NCBI GenBank assembly: GCA_016789305.1
Contig: JAEURJ010000002.1
Span: forward strand, 124,001 to 188,000
Length of the DNA: 64,000 nt
Direction: 5' to 3'
Source: Anaerolineales bacterium
GTDB taxonomy: Bacteria; Chloroflexota; Anaerolineae; Anaerolineales; Villigracilaceae
The translations under genes were made by a program, and so were the position numbers. The notes beneath the pieces were generated by a model. It searched no databases. It was not told where the DNA came from and worked only from the letters and a program-made list of their open reading frames with translations. Positions 25,303-33,823 of the stretch are shown in pieces. Position 1 is the stretch's first letter, and each line of letters opens with the position of its first letter.

Positions 25303-27282
25303 CTATTTTGCCGTCAGAATCTCAATGTAATCCTGCGTCACCACTTCTGCATCGCCGGCACCGAGCAGGGTGAGCAGTTCGTTCACCAACTCTGCTTTCA
25401 AGTCCGCATCCTTGCGGCTCCAGGTACGGCTCTTGATCTCGAGGAAGTGTCCCATGGCGGGTTCCTTGATCTCGTCGAGATTGACGAATAATTCTGTATC
25501 CTTGTAGCTGATGTGCCATCGCAGGCGGTCTTTGACGATCGAAATTTCCTTTGAGGGTTTAAAGTATTCACGATAAAAACGCGAGGTGTGCATGGCAGGT
25601 GCGATGAAACGGCTGCGCGAAAGCAGCACATCGTGGCCGATCTCATCCTCCCGTTTTTGCCCAAGCAATGTCAATCGCGAGCGGACGCTTTGCGAAATAC
25701 CGTTCTCGTCGATCAGGTTATCTTCACGGAAGCGCAATCGTCCCTGCGATGGATCGTCGAAGATGAAATAATCATCGAATTGTTGATAATGTTTGTGGGC
25801 GTTGATCGTGATCTCAGGCCGCTTCATATTCTGGACCAGTTGGGCTGGTTCTGTTACCTTGACTTTTACCTGCACCTCGAACGATTCCTCCTGCGCCGAG
25901 CCGCCGAGCGCGATCAATTTCGAGAGCACGGATTTTTCACGCTCGAAGAGGAAGACATCGATTTTCTTTGCGATGCCTTGCGCTTCCTTGATCAGATCGT
26001 CCTGATCAAGAGTCAGCAGGTTGTGATCGCGCATCAGCCATTTGCCGTTGACCATCACATCGGTCACATCCGTGGATTTGGAAGCATAGACCAGTTGAGC
26101 ATAGGCATTGTTCGGGTCACGACGGAAGCGCGGTGAGTTGTGAATGGGGGAGGTGTTGACGATGATCATGTCCGCGCGTTTGCCGGCTTCCAGCGACCCG
26201 GTCAAATGTCCGATGTGAAGCGCTTGGGCGCCGAGGCGTGTTCCCATTAAGAGAGCCGTCGCAGCGGGCACAACGGTTGGGTCGTTCGATGAAGCCTTGG
26301 CTACGAAAGAAGCGAGGCGGATTTCCTCGAACATGTCGAGATCGTTGTTGGAGGCAGGGCCGTCGGTGCCGATGCCCACATTGAGTCCGTTCTCGAGCAT
26401 TTTTTGCACGGGGGCAAATCCCGAGGCCAGTTTGAGATTGGATGAAGGATTGTGCGAGACGCCGGCGTTGACATGCTGCAATGTTTTTATCTCGCCCACA
26501 TCGATGTGAACACAATGCGCAGCGATGACTTTTGCTTCGAGAATTCCCTGCTTTTTTACATACGGCACAACAGGCATCCCTTGCTCATTGCGCATATTTT
26601 CCACTTCGAACGCCGTTTCAGAAATGTGAATGTGCAGCGGCACATCGAATTCCTGTGCAATGTTGGAGCAGGTTCGCAAAATTTCCGGTGTGGTCGAATA
26701 CGGCGCGTGCGGCGCAATCGCGGGGACGATGAGCGGATGCCCTTTCCACTTCTTGATGAACTCGCATGCATAGGCAATTGAATCTTCAAATGCGGGCGCA
26801 TCGGGTGCGGGATACTTCATCACTGATTCGCCGCAAACTGCGCGCATACCTGCGTCGGCAGTTGCTTTTGCGATGTCATCTTCAAAGAAGTACATATCGT
26901 TGAAGGTGGTCACGCCGCTGCGGATTTGTTCCGCACACGCGATTTGTGTGCCGAGGCGGACAAAGTCCGGCGAAACGAATTCGCGTTCCACAGGCAGCAT
27001 GTAGCCCATCAACCACACATCGAGGCGCAGATCATCTGCAAGGCCGCGCAATAATGTCATCGGAACATGTGTGTGTGCGTTGACCAGCCCCGGCATCAAT
27101 ACTTTGCCTTTGCAATCCACAGTTTCTTTTGCCGAATATTCTTTCTTGATCTCCGCCTCAGGCCCCACCGCAACAATCGAATCTCCCCTGACTGCCACCG
27201 CCCCGGGGTCATATTGGTTTAATTTTCCATCCATCGTCAGGACGATGGCGTTGATGAAAAGCGTATCTACATTTTGTGTCAT
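25303..27282 (-). CDS. mtaD: MTA/SAH deaminase-type amidohydrolase fused to a CYTH-like domain
   Basis: A 659-residue protein, about 220 longer than usual MtaD. Residues 1-430 are a complete amidohydrolase: NAHTHVP (H70, H72), PHAPY (H192), HIHISETAFE (H218, E222), AAHCVH (H256), SHNPSSNLKLASG and GTDGPASNNDLDMFEE (D307), matching enzymes that deaminate 5'-methylthioadenosine or S-adenosylhomocysteine. Residues 467-659 resemble a CYTH/triphosphate-tunnel domain: an opening E-x-Q-x-K (469-473, variant of ExExK), GRLRFRE (514-520), strands near 533-563 and 585-600, then NLDEIKEPAMGHFLEIKSR (601-619). CYTH proteins bind triphosphates or make cAMP. The single frame and intact halves argue against a sequencing join. 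The role of the fusion is unknown. Confidence 0.8.
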   Translation of the reverse strand: MTQNVDTLFINAIVLTMDGKLNQYDPGAVAVRGDSIVAVGPEAEIKKEYSAKETVDCKGKVLMPGLVNAHTHVPMTLLRGLADDLRLDVWLMGYMLPVEREFVSPDFVRLGTQIACAEQIRSGVTTFNDMYFFEDDIAKATADAGMRAVCGESVMKYPAPDAPAFEDSIAYACEFIKKWKGHPLIVPAIAPHAPYSTTPEILRTCSNIAQEFDVPLHIHISETAFEVENMRNEQGMPVVPYVKKQGILEAKVIAAHCVHIDVGEIKTLQHVNAGVSHNPSSNLKLASGFAPVQKMLENGLNVGIGTDGPASNNDLDMFEEIRLASFVAKASSNDPTVVPAATALLMGTRLGAQALHIGHLTGSLEAGKRADMIIVNTSPIHNSPRFRRDPNNAYAQLVYASKSTDVTDVMVNGKWLMRDHNLLTLDQDDLIKEAQGIAKKIDVFLFEREKSVLSKLIALGGSAQEESFEVQVKVKVTEPAQLVQNMKRPEITINAHKHYQQFDDYFIFDDPSQGRLRFREDNLIDENGISQSVRSRLTLLGQKREDEIGHDVLLSRSRFIAPAMHTSRFYREYFKPSKEISIVKDRLRWHISYKDTELFVNLDEIKEPAMGHFLEIKSRTWSRKDADLKAELVNELLTLLGAGDAEVVTQDYIEILTAK

Positions 27283-27305
27283 TCAATCTCCTTTATATAA
27301 TTTTC

Positions 27306-27375
27306 CGTAGGGCGGGTTTGCAACCCGCCAAATATTATGTTTTCAAGAATTGTCAGGCTAAAAGCCTGACCTACG
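27306..27375. repeat. Compound palindromic repeat (GTAGG...CCTAC family, copy 1)
   Basis: Outer CGTAGG/CCTACG arms enclose two hairpins: GGCGGGTTTGCAACCCGCC and GTCAGGCT/AGCCTGAC. It lies between the deaminase and carboxypeptidase genes and resembles the element at 51241-51299 in its GTAGGG start. Confidence 0.55.
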
Positions 27376-27378
27376 CTG

Positions 27379-28377
27379 TTAATCGTCCCAAGTCTGTAAA
27401 ATTCTCAAGGCCTTCAAGTTGAGTTTGAAATCGGTCCGCGTGTGAGTGGAAAGTTCCATGTCCACAGAAGTGGCACCCATTTCAACTGCATAATCTGCAA
27501 GTGTTCCGGTGAATACACAACCCAGGTCGATGGGTGGGAAGGCGTATCCGGTTGCCTCAGCCAATGTCTCAGCAAAGCGATAGGATTTTTCCTCCCAGGG
27601 TTCACCGCCAGGGAAAACTCCAAGTGCGGCGCTGTGATAGCTGATCAAATTCTTGACCTGATGAGTCTTCAGAAAATTCATCAAGGCCTGGGTTTCCGGC
27701 TCTGAGCCTGGGCCTGTTCCGCCGGTGGTGGGGCCGTAATTCCAGCACCCGGTACGATCCCAATCTGCCGCCCAATTGGTGGGGAAGTTGCGATTCAAAT
27801 CCACGCCGTGATCGTTGACACGACCGTCGTAGCCGTGATCGCGTGCATCGCCATCGGGATTTAGATTCCGCAGGATGTACACGGTTGTATCCGGCATGAT
27901 CTCATTCGGATTGTCCACGATATGTTGGATCAATTCATCAGCCAGTGCAATTGTGTTCCACTCGTACCCGCCGTGAATGCCGGCCACGATCATCACTTGT
28001 TTCTCGCCATGGCCAAAGGTATACACTTCAATCGGTCTGCCGGAAACAGAGTATCCGATCACCGTTGGGCGGATACTTGCGTTCTCCAAAACAAACGGCG
28101 TCGGGGTTTCCACGACTACTGATGTGGAGCGAGGGTTTCGCGTTACGGTCGGTAAATAATATACTCCGGGAAAGGGAGTAAAAGTTGCAGGAAATGTGGC
28201 GGTAATTGCCTGATCGATTTGTAATTGCTGTTGTTCCTTGACCGTTGGTGGTGCAGCGGAAACGGGCTGTAACAACCAGTAGGCGGCGAATACCGATCCA
28301 ATAGCGATCACGCCGAAAATATTTAATCCCCAGGCAAGGGCAACCCAAACCGTGTCCTTCTTGCGGCGCGGCGGCAT
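27379..28377 (-). CDS. M14-family zinc carboxypeptidase, membrane-anchored
   Basis: A 332-residue protein with an N-terminal signal-anchor (residues 10-38) and a Thr/Pro-rich linker before the peptidase. The zinc and catalytic motifs of M14 are present: GIHGGYEWN (His and Glu ligands, HxxE), LRNLNPDGDARDHGYDGR with the substrate-binding Arg, GVDLNRNFP, ISYHSAA (third zinc His) and a C-terminal VDMELSTHT with the catalytic Glu. The set fits MpaA-like or gamma-D-glutamyl peptidases that trim murein peptides outside the membrane. Its start is one base from the cinA stop, so the two are co-transcribed. Confidence 0.85.
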   Translation of the reverse strand: MPPRRKKDTVWVALAWGLNIFGVIAIGSVFAAYWLLQPVSAAPPTVKEQQQLQIDQAITATFPATFTPFPGVYYLPTVTRNPRSTSVVVETPTPFVLENASIRPTVIGYSVSGRPIEVYTFGHGEKQVMIVAGIHGGYEWNTIALADELIQHIVDNPNEIMPDTTVYILRNLNPDGDARDHGYDGRVNDHGVDLNRNFPTNWAADWDRTGCWNYGPTTGGTGPGSEPETQALMNFLKTHQVKNLISYHSAALGVFPGGEPWEEKSYRFAETLAEATGYAFPPIDLGCVFTGTLADYAVEMGATSVDMELSTHTRTDFKLNLKALRILQTWDD

Positions 28378-28378
28378 G

Positions 28379-29506
28379 TTAGTTCATTTCCTCCAGGGTG
28401 GTCCGCAGCCAATTGAGCGCGAGGTTCATACTCCAACGCGGCAAACTGCGCGGAGGTCCGCCGTAGGTGATGTGATGAGTCTTCTCGCCTCTGGATGTGA
28501 TCATTGCCATTTCAGCGGCGCGTTCTTCAGGGAAAATCGATACGCCCAAAGCGATATCTGCTTTTGAATCTGTTCGAGCGGAGCGCAATGCCTGCATGAG
28601 TGAATTAGGCGTCAGATTGGGGAAGGAAGCGGTGTGTGGTATTTTACGGGCCAGCAATCCATCGAGTCCGCTTTCGATTGCCGTGAGAGTCCATCCGCGT
28701 TTGGCGACCATGCCCAACACGACTTCTTCCAGTGTATCTTCATCCACGCCGAAGACGATGGAACCGAGTCTTTCGCGGACCTGCGACTCGATCTTGTCCA
28801 TCATGGCATTTGCTTCGCCTTCGCTTTTTGCCTTCGCAGTGATTCGCACATCGACAATGCCTGTGTGCGCCGCAAGACCAACCGTTGGATTGCTGAGCAT
28901 TTCGAGGTCTGCGATCTTTTCATCGATGGAGCCTTCGCCAAGGCCCGAGCAGTGCAGCACGCGGACCTTGATGACTTCATCGAGTTTGAATCTTTTTTGC
29001 AAATACGGGATGACCGATTCGTGCAGGATGTGCTCCATTTCCTGCGGGACGCCGGGCAATGACATCACTGCATTATTTTCTGTTTCAACAATAAAACACG
29101 GTGCAGTGCCAACTGGATTCTTTAACCCAAGTGCGCCCTGCGGAACATATGCCTGTCGTTTTTGATTTTCAGATGGCTTGCGTCCATACCGTGCGATGGT
29201 TTCAACGACCTGCTGCCAAAGGTCTTCGCGAAATTCAGTTTCCACGCCAACGGCTTTTGCAACCGCTTCGCGTGTGGGGTCATCAATGGTGGGACCCAGC
29301 CCGCCGGTGGTAATGACGATGTTTGCGCGGCTCATCGAATCGCGGATGACTTCTGCAATTCGATCTGCGTTGTCGCCGATGGTGATTGTGCGGTACAAGT
29401 CCACGCCAAGCCCGCGCAGGTGTCGCGCGAGGTAGCGTGTGTTGGTGTCCACGATTTCCCCAAGTAATATCTCTGTTCCAATGGTAATGATCTCTGCTGA
29501 TGTCAT
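28379..29506 (-). CDS. cinA: CinA-like protein with degenerate C-terminal amidohydrolase domain
   Basis: A 375-residue protein. The N-terminal molybdopterin-binding-like (COG1058) domain is intact: ITIGTEILLGEIVDTN, ITTGGLGPTIDDPTREAVA, VGTAPCF and MSLPGVPQEM. The linker domain follows. The C-terminal domain that in CinA/PncC normally carries the catalytic Ser within an ESCTGG-like loop reads AIESGLDGLLARKIPH here, lacking the Ser-Cys-Thr-Gly segment, so nicotinamide-nucleotide amidase activity is doubtful. The N-terminal pyrophosphatase (ADP-ribose) activity may remain. Confidence 0.85.
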   Translation of the reverse strand: MTSAEIITIGTEILLGEIVDTNTRYLARHLRGLGVDLYRTITIGDNADRIAEVIRDSMSRANIVITTGGLGPTIDDPTREAVAKAVGVETEFREDLWQQVVETIARYGRKPSENQKRQAYVPQGALGLKNPVGTAPCFIVETENNAVMSLPGVPQEMEHILHESVIPYLQKRFKLDEVIKVRVLHCSGLGEGSIDEKIADLEMLSNPTVGLAAHTGIVDVRITAKAKSEGEANAMMDKIESQVRERLGSIVFGVDEDTLEEVVLGMVAKRGWTLTAIESGLDGLLARKIPHTASFPNLTPNSLMQALRSARTDSKADIALGVSIFPEERAAEMAMITSRGEKTHHITYGGPPRSLPRWSMNLALNWLRTTLEEMN

Positions 29507-29550
29507 ACTGTATTTTACCTGTTTTGCCCTGGCTCAAACCCTGAGCAAAA

Positions 29551-30705
29551 CTAAATCACATTAAATTCCTTGATAAGTCGATTCTCTTCGAAGCGTTTCA
29601 GATCGAGCATCGAAACATCCACGCTGGAAAATTTTCCATCCAAAATAAACTCGCTCATTAACTTGCCGGAGATCGGTCCATGCATGAATCCGTGGCCTGA
29701 AAAACCTGTGCAAAGGAAAAATCCTTTTACATCTGTCTCACCGTAAATCGGATGCGCATCTGGCGTCACTTCATACAGGCCAGCCCAATGCGCTGCGCGG
29801 CTTGCTTTTTCAACAAGCGGCATTCGTTCAATGGCCGCTTCCAAATTTACCAACTCAAAATCTTCATCCACATTTTGATCAAGGCCAGGCTTTTCATTTT
29901 GATTGCTCATGCCGATCAACAAGCCTTCCCCTTCGCGATGAAAATAAAGCGACTTCGCAAAATCGATCACAAAAGGAAAATCCTCGGGAACTTCCTTCAA
30001 TGGATTCGTTGTGAACATTTGCCTGCGAATCGGAGTGACTGGAATTTCGACTCCTGCCAATCTTCCGATTTGACTCGACCACGGCCCTGCGACATTCAGA
30101 ACGGCCCGCGTCCTGATTCCGCCGAGGCTTGTTTGCACCTCTTCCACATTCCCACCGCTGACGGTGATTCCAATTACTTCCACACCAGAAATAGCCTGCA
30201 CTCCCATCTTTTGTGCCGTGTTGATATATCCCATTACCACGCCGTTCGGGTCGACGGTCCCATCTTTTTGATTGAACGTTCCTGCAATCGCATCGTCAAA
30301 TTTCATCAACGGCAATCGAGCACGGACTTCATCCCCGCTCAGTAGTTGAGTTTGCACGCCAAGCTTGTTTTGCATCTCAACATTATGTTTGAACATGGCT
30401 GCTTCTTTTTCATTCGTCGCCACGAGCAAATATCCGCATTGCCTGTAATTTACTTCCTGCCCGATCTCCTGTTTGAATCGTTCGATCATCGGCAGGCTTG
30501 CAATGGACAGCCTGACATTGATCTCGGTGGAAAATTGATAACGCACGCCGCCCGCACAGCGGCCGGTGGCGCCGGTGCCAAAGTATTGTTCCTTTTCGAG
30601 CAGGACGATATTTTTGAATCCTCGTTTGGCAAGGTGATAGGCTGCGCTGGCTCCCATCACGCCACCGCCGATGATGACAATATCTGCTGTAGTTGGTATG
30701 GACAT
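29551..30705 (-). CDS. FAD-dependent oxidoreductase, DAO/sarcosine oxidase-beta type
   Basis: A 384-residue flavoenzyme. The N-terminal dinucleotide fold has DIVIIGGGVMGASAAYHLAKRG followed by LLEKEQYFGTGATGRCAGG. The C-terminal FAD contact GFFLCTGFSGHGFMHGPISG and the substrate segment EVTPDAHPIYGE are as in sarcosine oxidase beta, dimethylglycine oxidase and D-amino-acid oxidases. No alpha, gamma or delta subunit is nearby, so a single-subunit amine or amino-acid oxidase or dehydrogenase is likely. It is the last gene before the liv operon terminator, and may sit with amino-acid uptake by chance. Confidence 0.8.
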   Translation of the reverse strand: MSIPTTADIVIIGGGVMGASAAYHLAKRGFKNIVLLEKEQYFGTGATGRCAGGVRYQFSTEINVRLSIASLPMIERFKQEIGQEVNYRQCGYLLVATNEKEAAMFKHNVEMQNKLGVQTQLLSGDEVRARLPLMKFDDAIAGTFNQKDGTVDPNGVVMGYINTAQKMGVQAISGVEVIGITVSGGNVEEVQTSLGGIRTRAVLNVAGPWSSQIGRLAGVEIPVTPIRRQMFTTNPLKEVPEDFPFVIDFAKSLYFHREGEGLLIGMSNQNEKPGLDQNVDEDFELVNLEAAIERMPLVEKASRAAHWAGLYEVTPDAHPIYGETDVKGFFLCTGFSGHGFMHGPISGKLMSEFILDGKFSSVDVSMLDLKRFEENRLIKEFNVI

Positions 30706-30722
30706 ATTTTTCCGTATTTATA

Positions 30723-30761
30723 AAAGACCCGCTTTCACGCCTTGGCGGAAAACGGGTCTTT
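30723..30761 (-). terminator. Intrinsic terminator at the end of the liv operon
   Basis: AAAGACCCG pairs with CGGGTCTTT around a 21-base loop containing a GCC/GGC dyad. The minus strand continues TTTATAAATA. It lies past the livF stop at 30785. Confidence 0.65.
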
Positions 30762-30784
30762 ACCTGATGACTGGATTACTTTCT

Positions 30785-31492
30785 TTATTCAACGCCGAGG
30801 TAGGTCTTTTGAACATCCTCGTTCTTCATCAATTTCTTGGCGTCGTCTGCGAGGACGATCTCGCCGGTTTGCAGTACGTATCCGCGATGAGCAATCGAAA
30901 GCGCCATCAAGGCATTTTGCTCGACGAGCAGGATGGTAGTGCCTTCCTCGTTGAGCTTTTTGATGATGTCAAAGATCAATTCCACAAGCAGGGGAGCGAG
31001 GCCCATGGAGGGTTCATCCAGAAGGAGGATCTTGGGCTTGGCCATCATGGCGCGTCCCATGGCAAGCATTTGTTGTTCGCCGCCGGAGAGTGTTCCGCCT
31101 TTTTGATTGATGCGCTCTTTCAAACGGGGGAAGAGTGAGAATACGTGCTCAAGATCATCCTTGTAGCTGGTCAGATCTTTGCGGACGTAGGCACCCATCT
31201 CGAGATTTTCCATCACGGTCATGCGGGGGAAGATCATACGTCCTTCGGGGCTTTGAGCCACGCCGAATTCCGCAATTTTATGGGCTTCCATTTTTTCCAA
31301 CGATACACCATCGAGAGTGACCGTTCCGCTACGCGGTCGATTCAACCCCTGAATGGTGCGCAGGGTGGTGCTTTTTCCCGCGCCGTTGGAACCGATCAAG
31401 GTGACGATCTCGCCATCCTTGACGGTAATGGAAATCCCTTTCAAGGCGTGGATGTTGCCGTAGTAGGTGTGGACATCTTTTAATTCAAGCAT
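30785..31492 (-). CDS. livF: Branched-chain amino acid ABC transporter ATP-binding protein LivF
   Basis: A 235-residue ABC ATPase. Walker A is GSNGAGKST (residue 34 on), the signature is TLSGGEQQMLAMGRA, Walker B is ILLLDEPSMGLAPLL with the D-loop after it, and the H-loop appears as VEQN. The short helical segment and the MVELIFDIIKKLNEEG end are typical of LivF. It is the distal gene of livKHMGF. Confidence 0.95.
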   Translation of the reverse strand: MLELKDVHTYYGNIHALKGISITVKDGEIVTLIGSNGAGKSTTLRTIQGLNRPRSGTVTLDGVSLEKMEAHKIAEFGVAQSPEGRMIFPRMTVMENLEMGAYVRKDLTSYKDDLEHVFSLFPRLKERINQKGGTLSGGEQQMLAMGRAMMAKPKILLLDEPSMGLAPLLVELIFDIIKKLNEEGTTILLVEQNALMALSIAHRGYVLQTGEIVLADDAKKLMKNEDVQKTYLGVE

Positions 31493-31509
31493 CTTTTATC
31501 CTCGCCTCT

Positions 31510-32286
31510 TTATTTGGTGGAGGTGTTCTTGCCGAGATACGCTTCGATCACGCGCTCATTCTTTTGTACTTCGGAGGGTGTGCCTTCCGCGATCTTTTCA
31601 CCGTAATCTAAAACCGATACGCGATCTGAAATTGCCATGACCACACGCATGTGATGCTCAATAAGAAGGATGGTGAGGCTAAGGTCCTTGCGGAGACGTT
31701 GAATGAAGTTCGTCAGATCGATGGTTTCGTTCGGGTTCATGCCTGCAGTGGGTTCGTCGAGAAGCAGAATCTTGGGTTGTGAAGCAAGCGCTCGGGCGAT
31801 TTCGAGGCGGCGTTGTAATCCGTAGGAAAGATTCTTCGCGGTGACATTTGCGTCACTGCGGCGCAGGCCTACCAATTCCAATAAATCGAGAGCGCGGGCA
31901 CGCGCATCCGCTTCTTCCTTTCTCGTGGCAGCTGTTCGCAATACCTGTCCGATGATATTGGAATTCATGCGGCAATGCTCTCCGATCAAAACATTTTCCA
32001 ATGCGGACATGTTTGCAAACAGGCGGATATTTTGGAAAGTGCGCGCAATGCCAAGCTTGGTCACCTGAAATGGTTTGTAGCCTGCGAGGCTTGTTCCATC
32101 GAAAGTCATTTCACCGCTGGTGGGTGTATATACACGCGTGATGGTGTTGAAGAAGGTGGTCTTTCCAGCGCCATTGGGACCGATGACACTTGCGATCATA
32201 CCTTTATCGATGGTGAAGTTCACCTTGTTGACGGCGGTGAGGCCGCCGAACGTCATTGTGATGTCTTTCGCTTCAAAGAATGCCAT
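31510..32286 (-). CDS. livG: Branched-chain amino acid ABC transporter ATP-binding protein LivG
   Basis: A 258-residue ABC ATPase with Walker A GPNGAGKTT, signature NLSYGLQRRLEIARA, Walker B ILLLDEPTAGMNPNET and H-loop LIEHHMRVV. The signature motif LSYG, a common variant of LSGG in LivG, and the DRVSVLDYGEKIAEGTP strand are typical. It pairs with LivF as the second ATPase on the inner face of the LivHM pore. Confidence 0.95.
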   Translation of the reverse strand: MAFFEAKDITMTFGGLTAVNKVNFTIDKGMIASVIGPNGAGKTTFFNTITRVYTPTSGEMTFDGTSLAGYKPFQVTKLGIARTFQNIRLFANMSALENVLIGEHCRMNSNIIGQVLRTAATRKEEADARARALDLLELVGLRRSDANVTAKNLSYGLQRRLEIARALASQPKILLLDEPTAGMNPNETIDLTNFIQRLRKDLSLTILLIEHHMRVVMAISDRVSVLDYGEKIAEGTPSEVQKNERVIEAYLGKNTSTK

Positions 32287-32295
32287 GGTCGTTTC

Positions 32296-33813
32296 CTAGC
32301 CCTTCTTTTCTTCGTTGGCGTGTAATTCGGCCCGTACCTGGGCATTGGGAATCAAGCCTTCAGGGCGCACGGCCATCATAATTACAAGTGTGAGGCCGAA
32401 GAGAAGGAACCTGTATAAGATCGGGTTTGCATTTGCACTTACAGCAGCTTGTACAGCAGGGTTTGATATCGAAGGCAGGACCGTATGGGTGAGCAGTGCT
32501 GTGAGGAAATCCTTAAGCGCAGGGAGGAAGAGACGATCTGCCGTCATCAAGACCAATCCGCCGACGATCACGCCGTTGATATTCCCGATACCGCCCAGAA
32601 TGACCACACAGAGAATAATGATGGAGGCACTAAAGTCAAACACGCTTGGGAAAATACCGCGAATGTATGCGGCATAGAATGCACCGGCAAAACCAGAGAA
32701 CATGGCGCCCATTGCAAAGGCAGCCAGCTTTGTTTTCACCGGATCAATTCCCATTTGAGCGGCCGCCAGTTCATCTTCGCGGATCGCCATCCATGCGCGG
32801 CCAAGACGGCTGTCGCGCAAGCGATTGATGATGAAGACCGAAAGGAGAATAAGCGCAACGATCAGGAAGTACCAGGTGATCGGTTTGCTCGATTCAAATT
32901 CGCCGATGATGGGAAGATACGGCCGTCCAATTGGGCTGATGCCTTTTTCACCGAGCGTAAGGTCTGCGTGTTCAAAGAAAGTGATACAGGTGGTTTGAAT
33001 TCTAAAGAGCGGCAAAATCCAGCAGGTGAGTGGTTCCTTGATGGTGACGTCGATCAAATTTTTGAAAAGAACAGGTACGATTTCGCCGAAACCCAATGTA
33101 ACGATGGCGAGGTAATCTCCACGCAAAGGGAGGGTTGGAGCGCCTAACATCAGGCCCCATAAACCCGCCATGGCTGCTGCGATCCAGATCACTAACCAGA
33201 AATTCCATTCGGTATTGTGAACCGGTGAGGAGAGAATACCAGTTGTGTATGCGCCGATTGCGAAGAAAGCGGCGTATCCCAGGTCCAGAAGACCGGCATA
33301 GCCAACCACAATATTCAATCCAAGGCCGAGGATCACGAAGATCAAGGCGAAGATGATCTGGGCAGTCCAGCGCAATTCTGTAAAGTTATCTACAAAAGGG
33401 AAAGCGATGACCACGGCTGCCAGTAAAGCAAGCTTATAGGTTTGTTCTTTTTTCTTGTCGTATCCACCAAAGGATACAACCAGACAAGTTAGTCCGGCGG
33501 AGCCTAGGAACGCGATCAAATTAGAAAAGATGAAAGTGTTCAACTCCGCCTGAGATTTGCCGATCAACCCCTGAATCACAAAGTTTTGTATGAGACTTAC
33601 GATCAATAGAACGCCAGCAGCAGTGAATCCAGGTTTTGATGCTTCCTTTGCCATGTTGAACGGGGTGCTCTTCTCAATACGCCCGCCAAAGCCGAGGCCC
33701 AGACCGATCCCCATAAAACAACCAATCACGGCGACGGACCATCCCCCAAAGAGGAAGGTCAACAGTCCGCCGATTATGCCGAAAGTGATACCTGTTTTAA
33801 TATTTGGTTGCAT
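32296..33813 (-). CDS. livM: Branched-chain amino acid ABC transporter permease LivM, with N-terminal extension
   Basis: A 505-residue permease, longer than the common LivM (about 320-430). The LivM core begins near residue 150 (LGLNIVVGYAGLLDLGYAAFFAIGAYTTGIL) and contains the cytoplasmic EAA-like loop REDELAAAQMGIDPVKTKLAAFAMGAMFSGFAGAFYA and GGIGNINGVIVGG. The first 150 residues add Gly-rich hydrophobic segments (ITFGIIGGLLTFLFGGW, VIGCFMGIGLGLGFGG) not needed for the fold. The gene lies between livH and livG with spacings of 9-10 bases. Confidence 0.92.
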   Translation of the reverse strand: MQPNIKTGITFGIIGGLLTFLFGGWSVAVIGCFMGIGLGLGFGGRIEKSTPFNMAKEASKPGFTAAGVLLIVSLIQNFVIQGLIGKSQAELNTFIFSNLIAFLGSAGLTCLVVSFGGYDKKKEQTYKLALLAAVVIAFPFVDNFTELRWTAQIIFALIFVILGLGLNIVVGYAGLLDLGYAAFFAIGAYTTGILSSPVHNTEWNFWLVIWIAAAMAGLWGLMLGAPTLPLRGDYLAIVTLGFGEIVPVLFKNLIDVTIKEPLTCWILPLFRIQTTCITFFEHADLTLGEKGISPIGRPYLPIIGEFESSKPITWYFLIVALILLSVFIINRLRDSRLGRAWMAIREDELAAAQMGIDPVKTKLAAFAMGAMFSGFAGAFYAAYIRGIFPSVFDFSASIIILCVVILGGIGNINGVIVGGLVLMTADRLFLPALKDFLTALLTHTVLPSISNPAVQAAVSANANPILYRFLLFGLTLVIMMAVRPEGLIPNAQVRAELHANEEKKG

Positions 33814-33823
33814 GAATCACCTC

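Noticed and set aside
29524..29546. Hairpin GCTCA/TGAGC after the FAD oxidoreductase
   Set aside because: Only 5 bp with a short U-tract; too weak to call a terminator.
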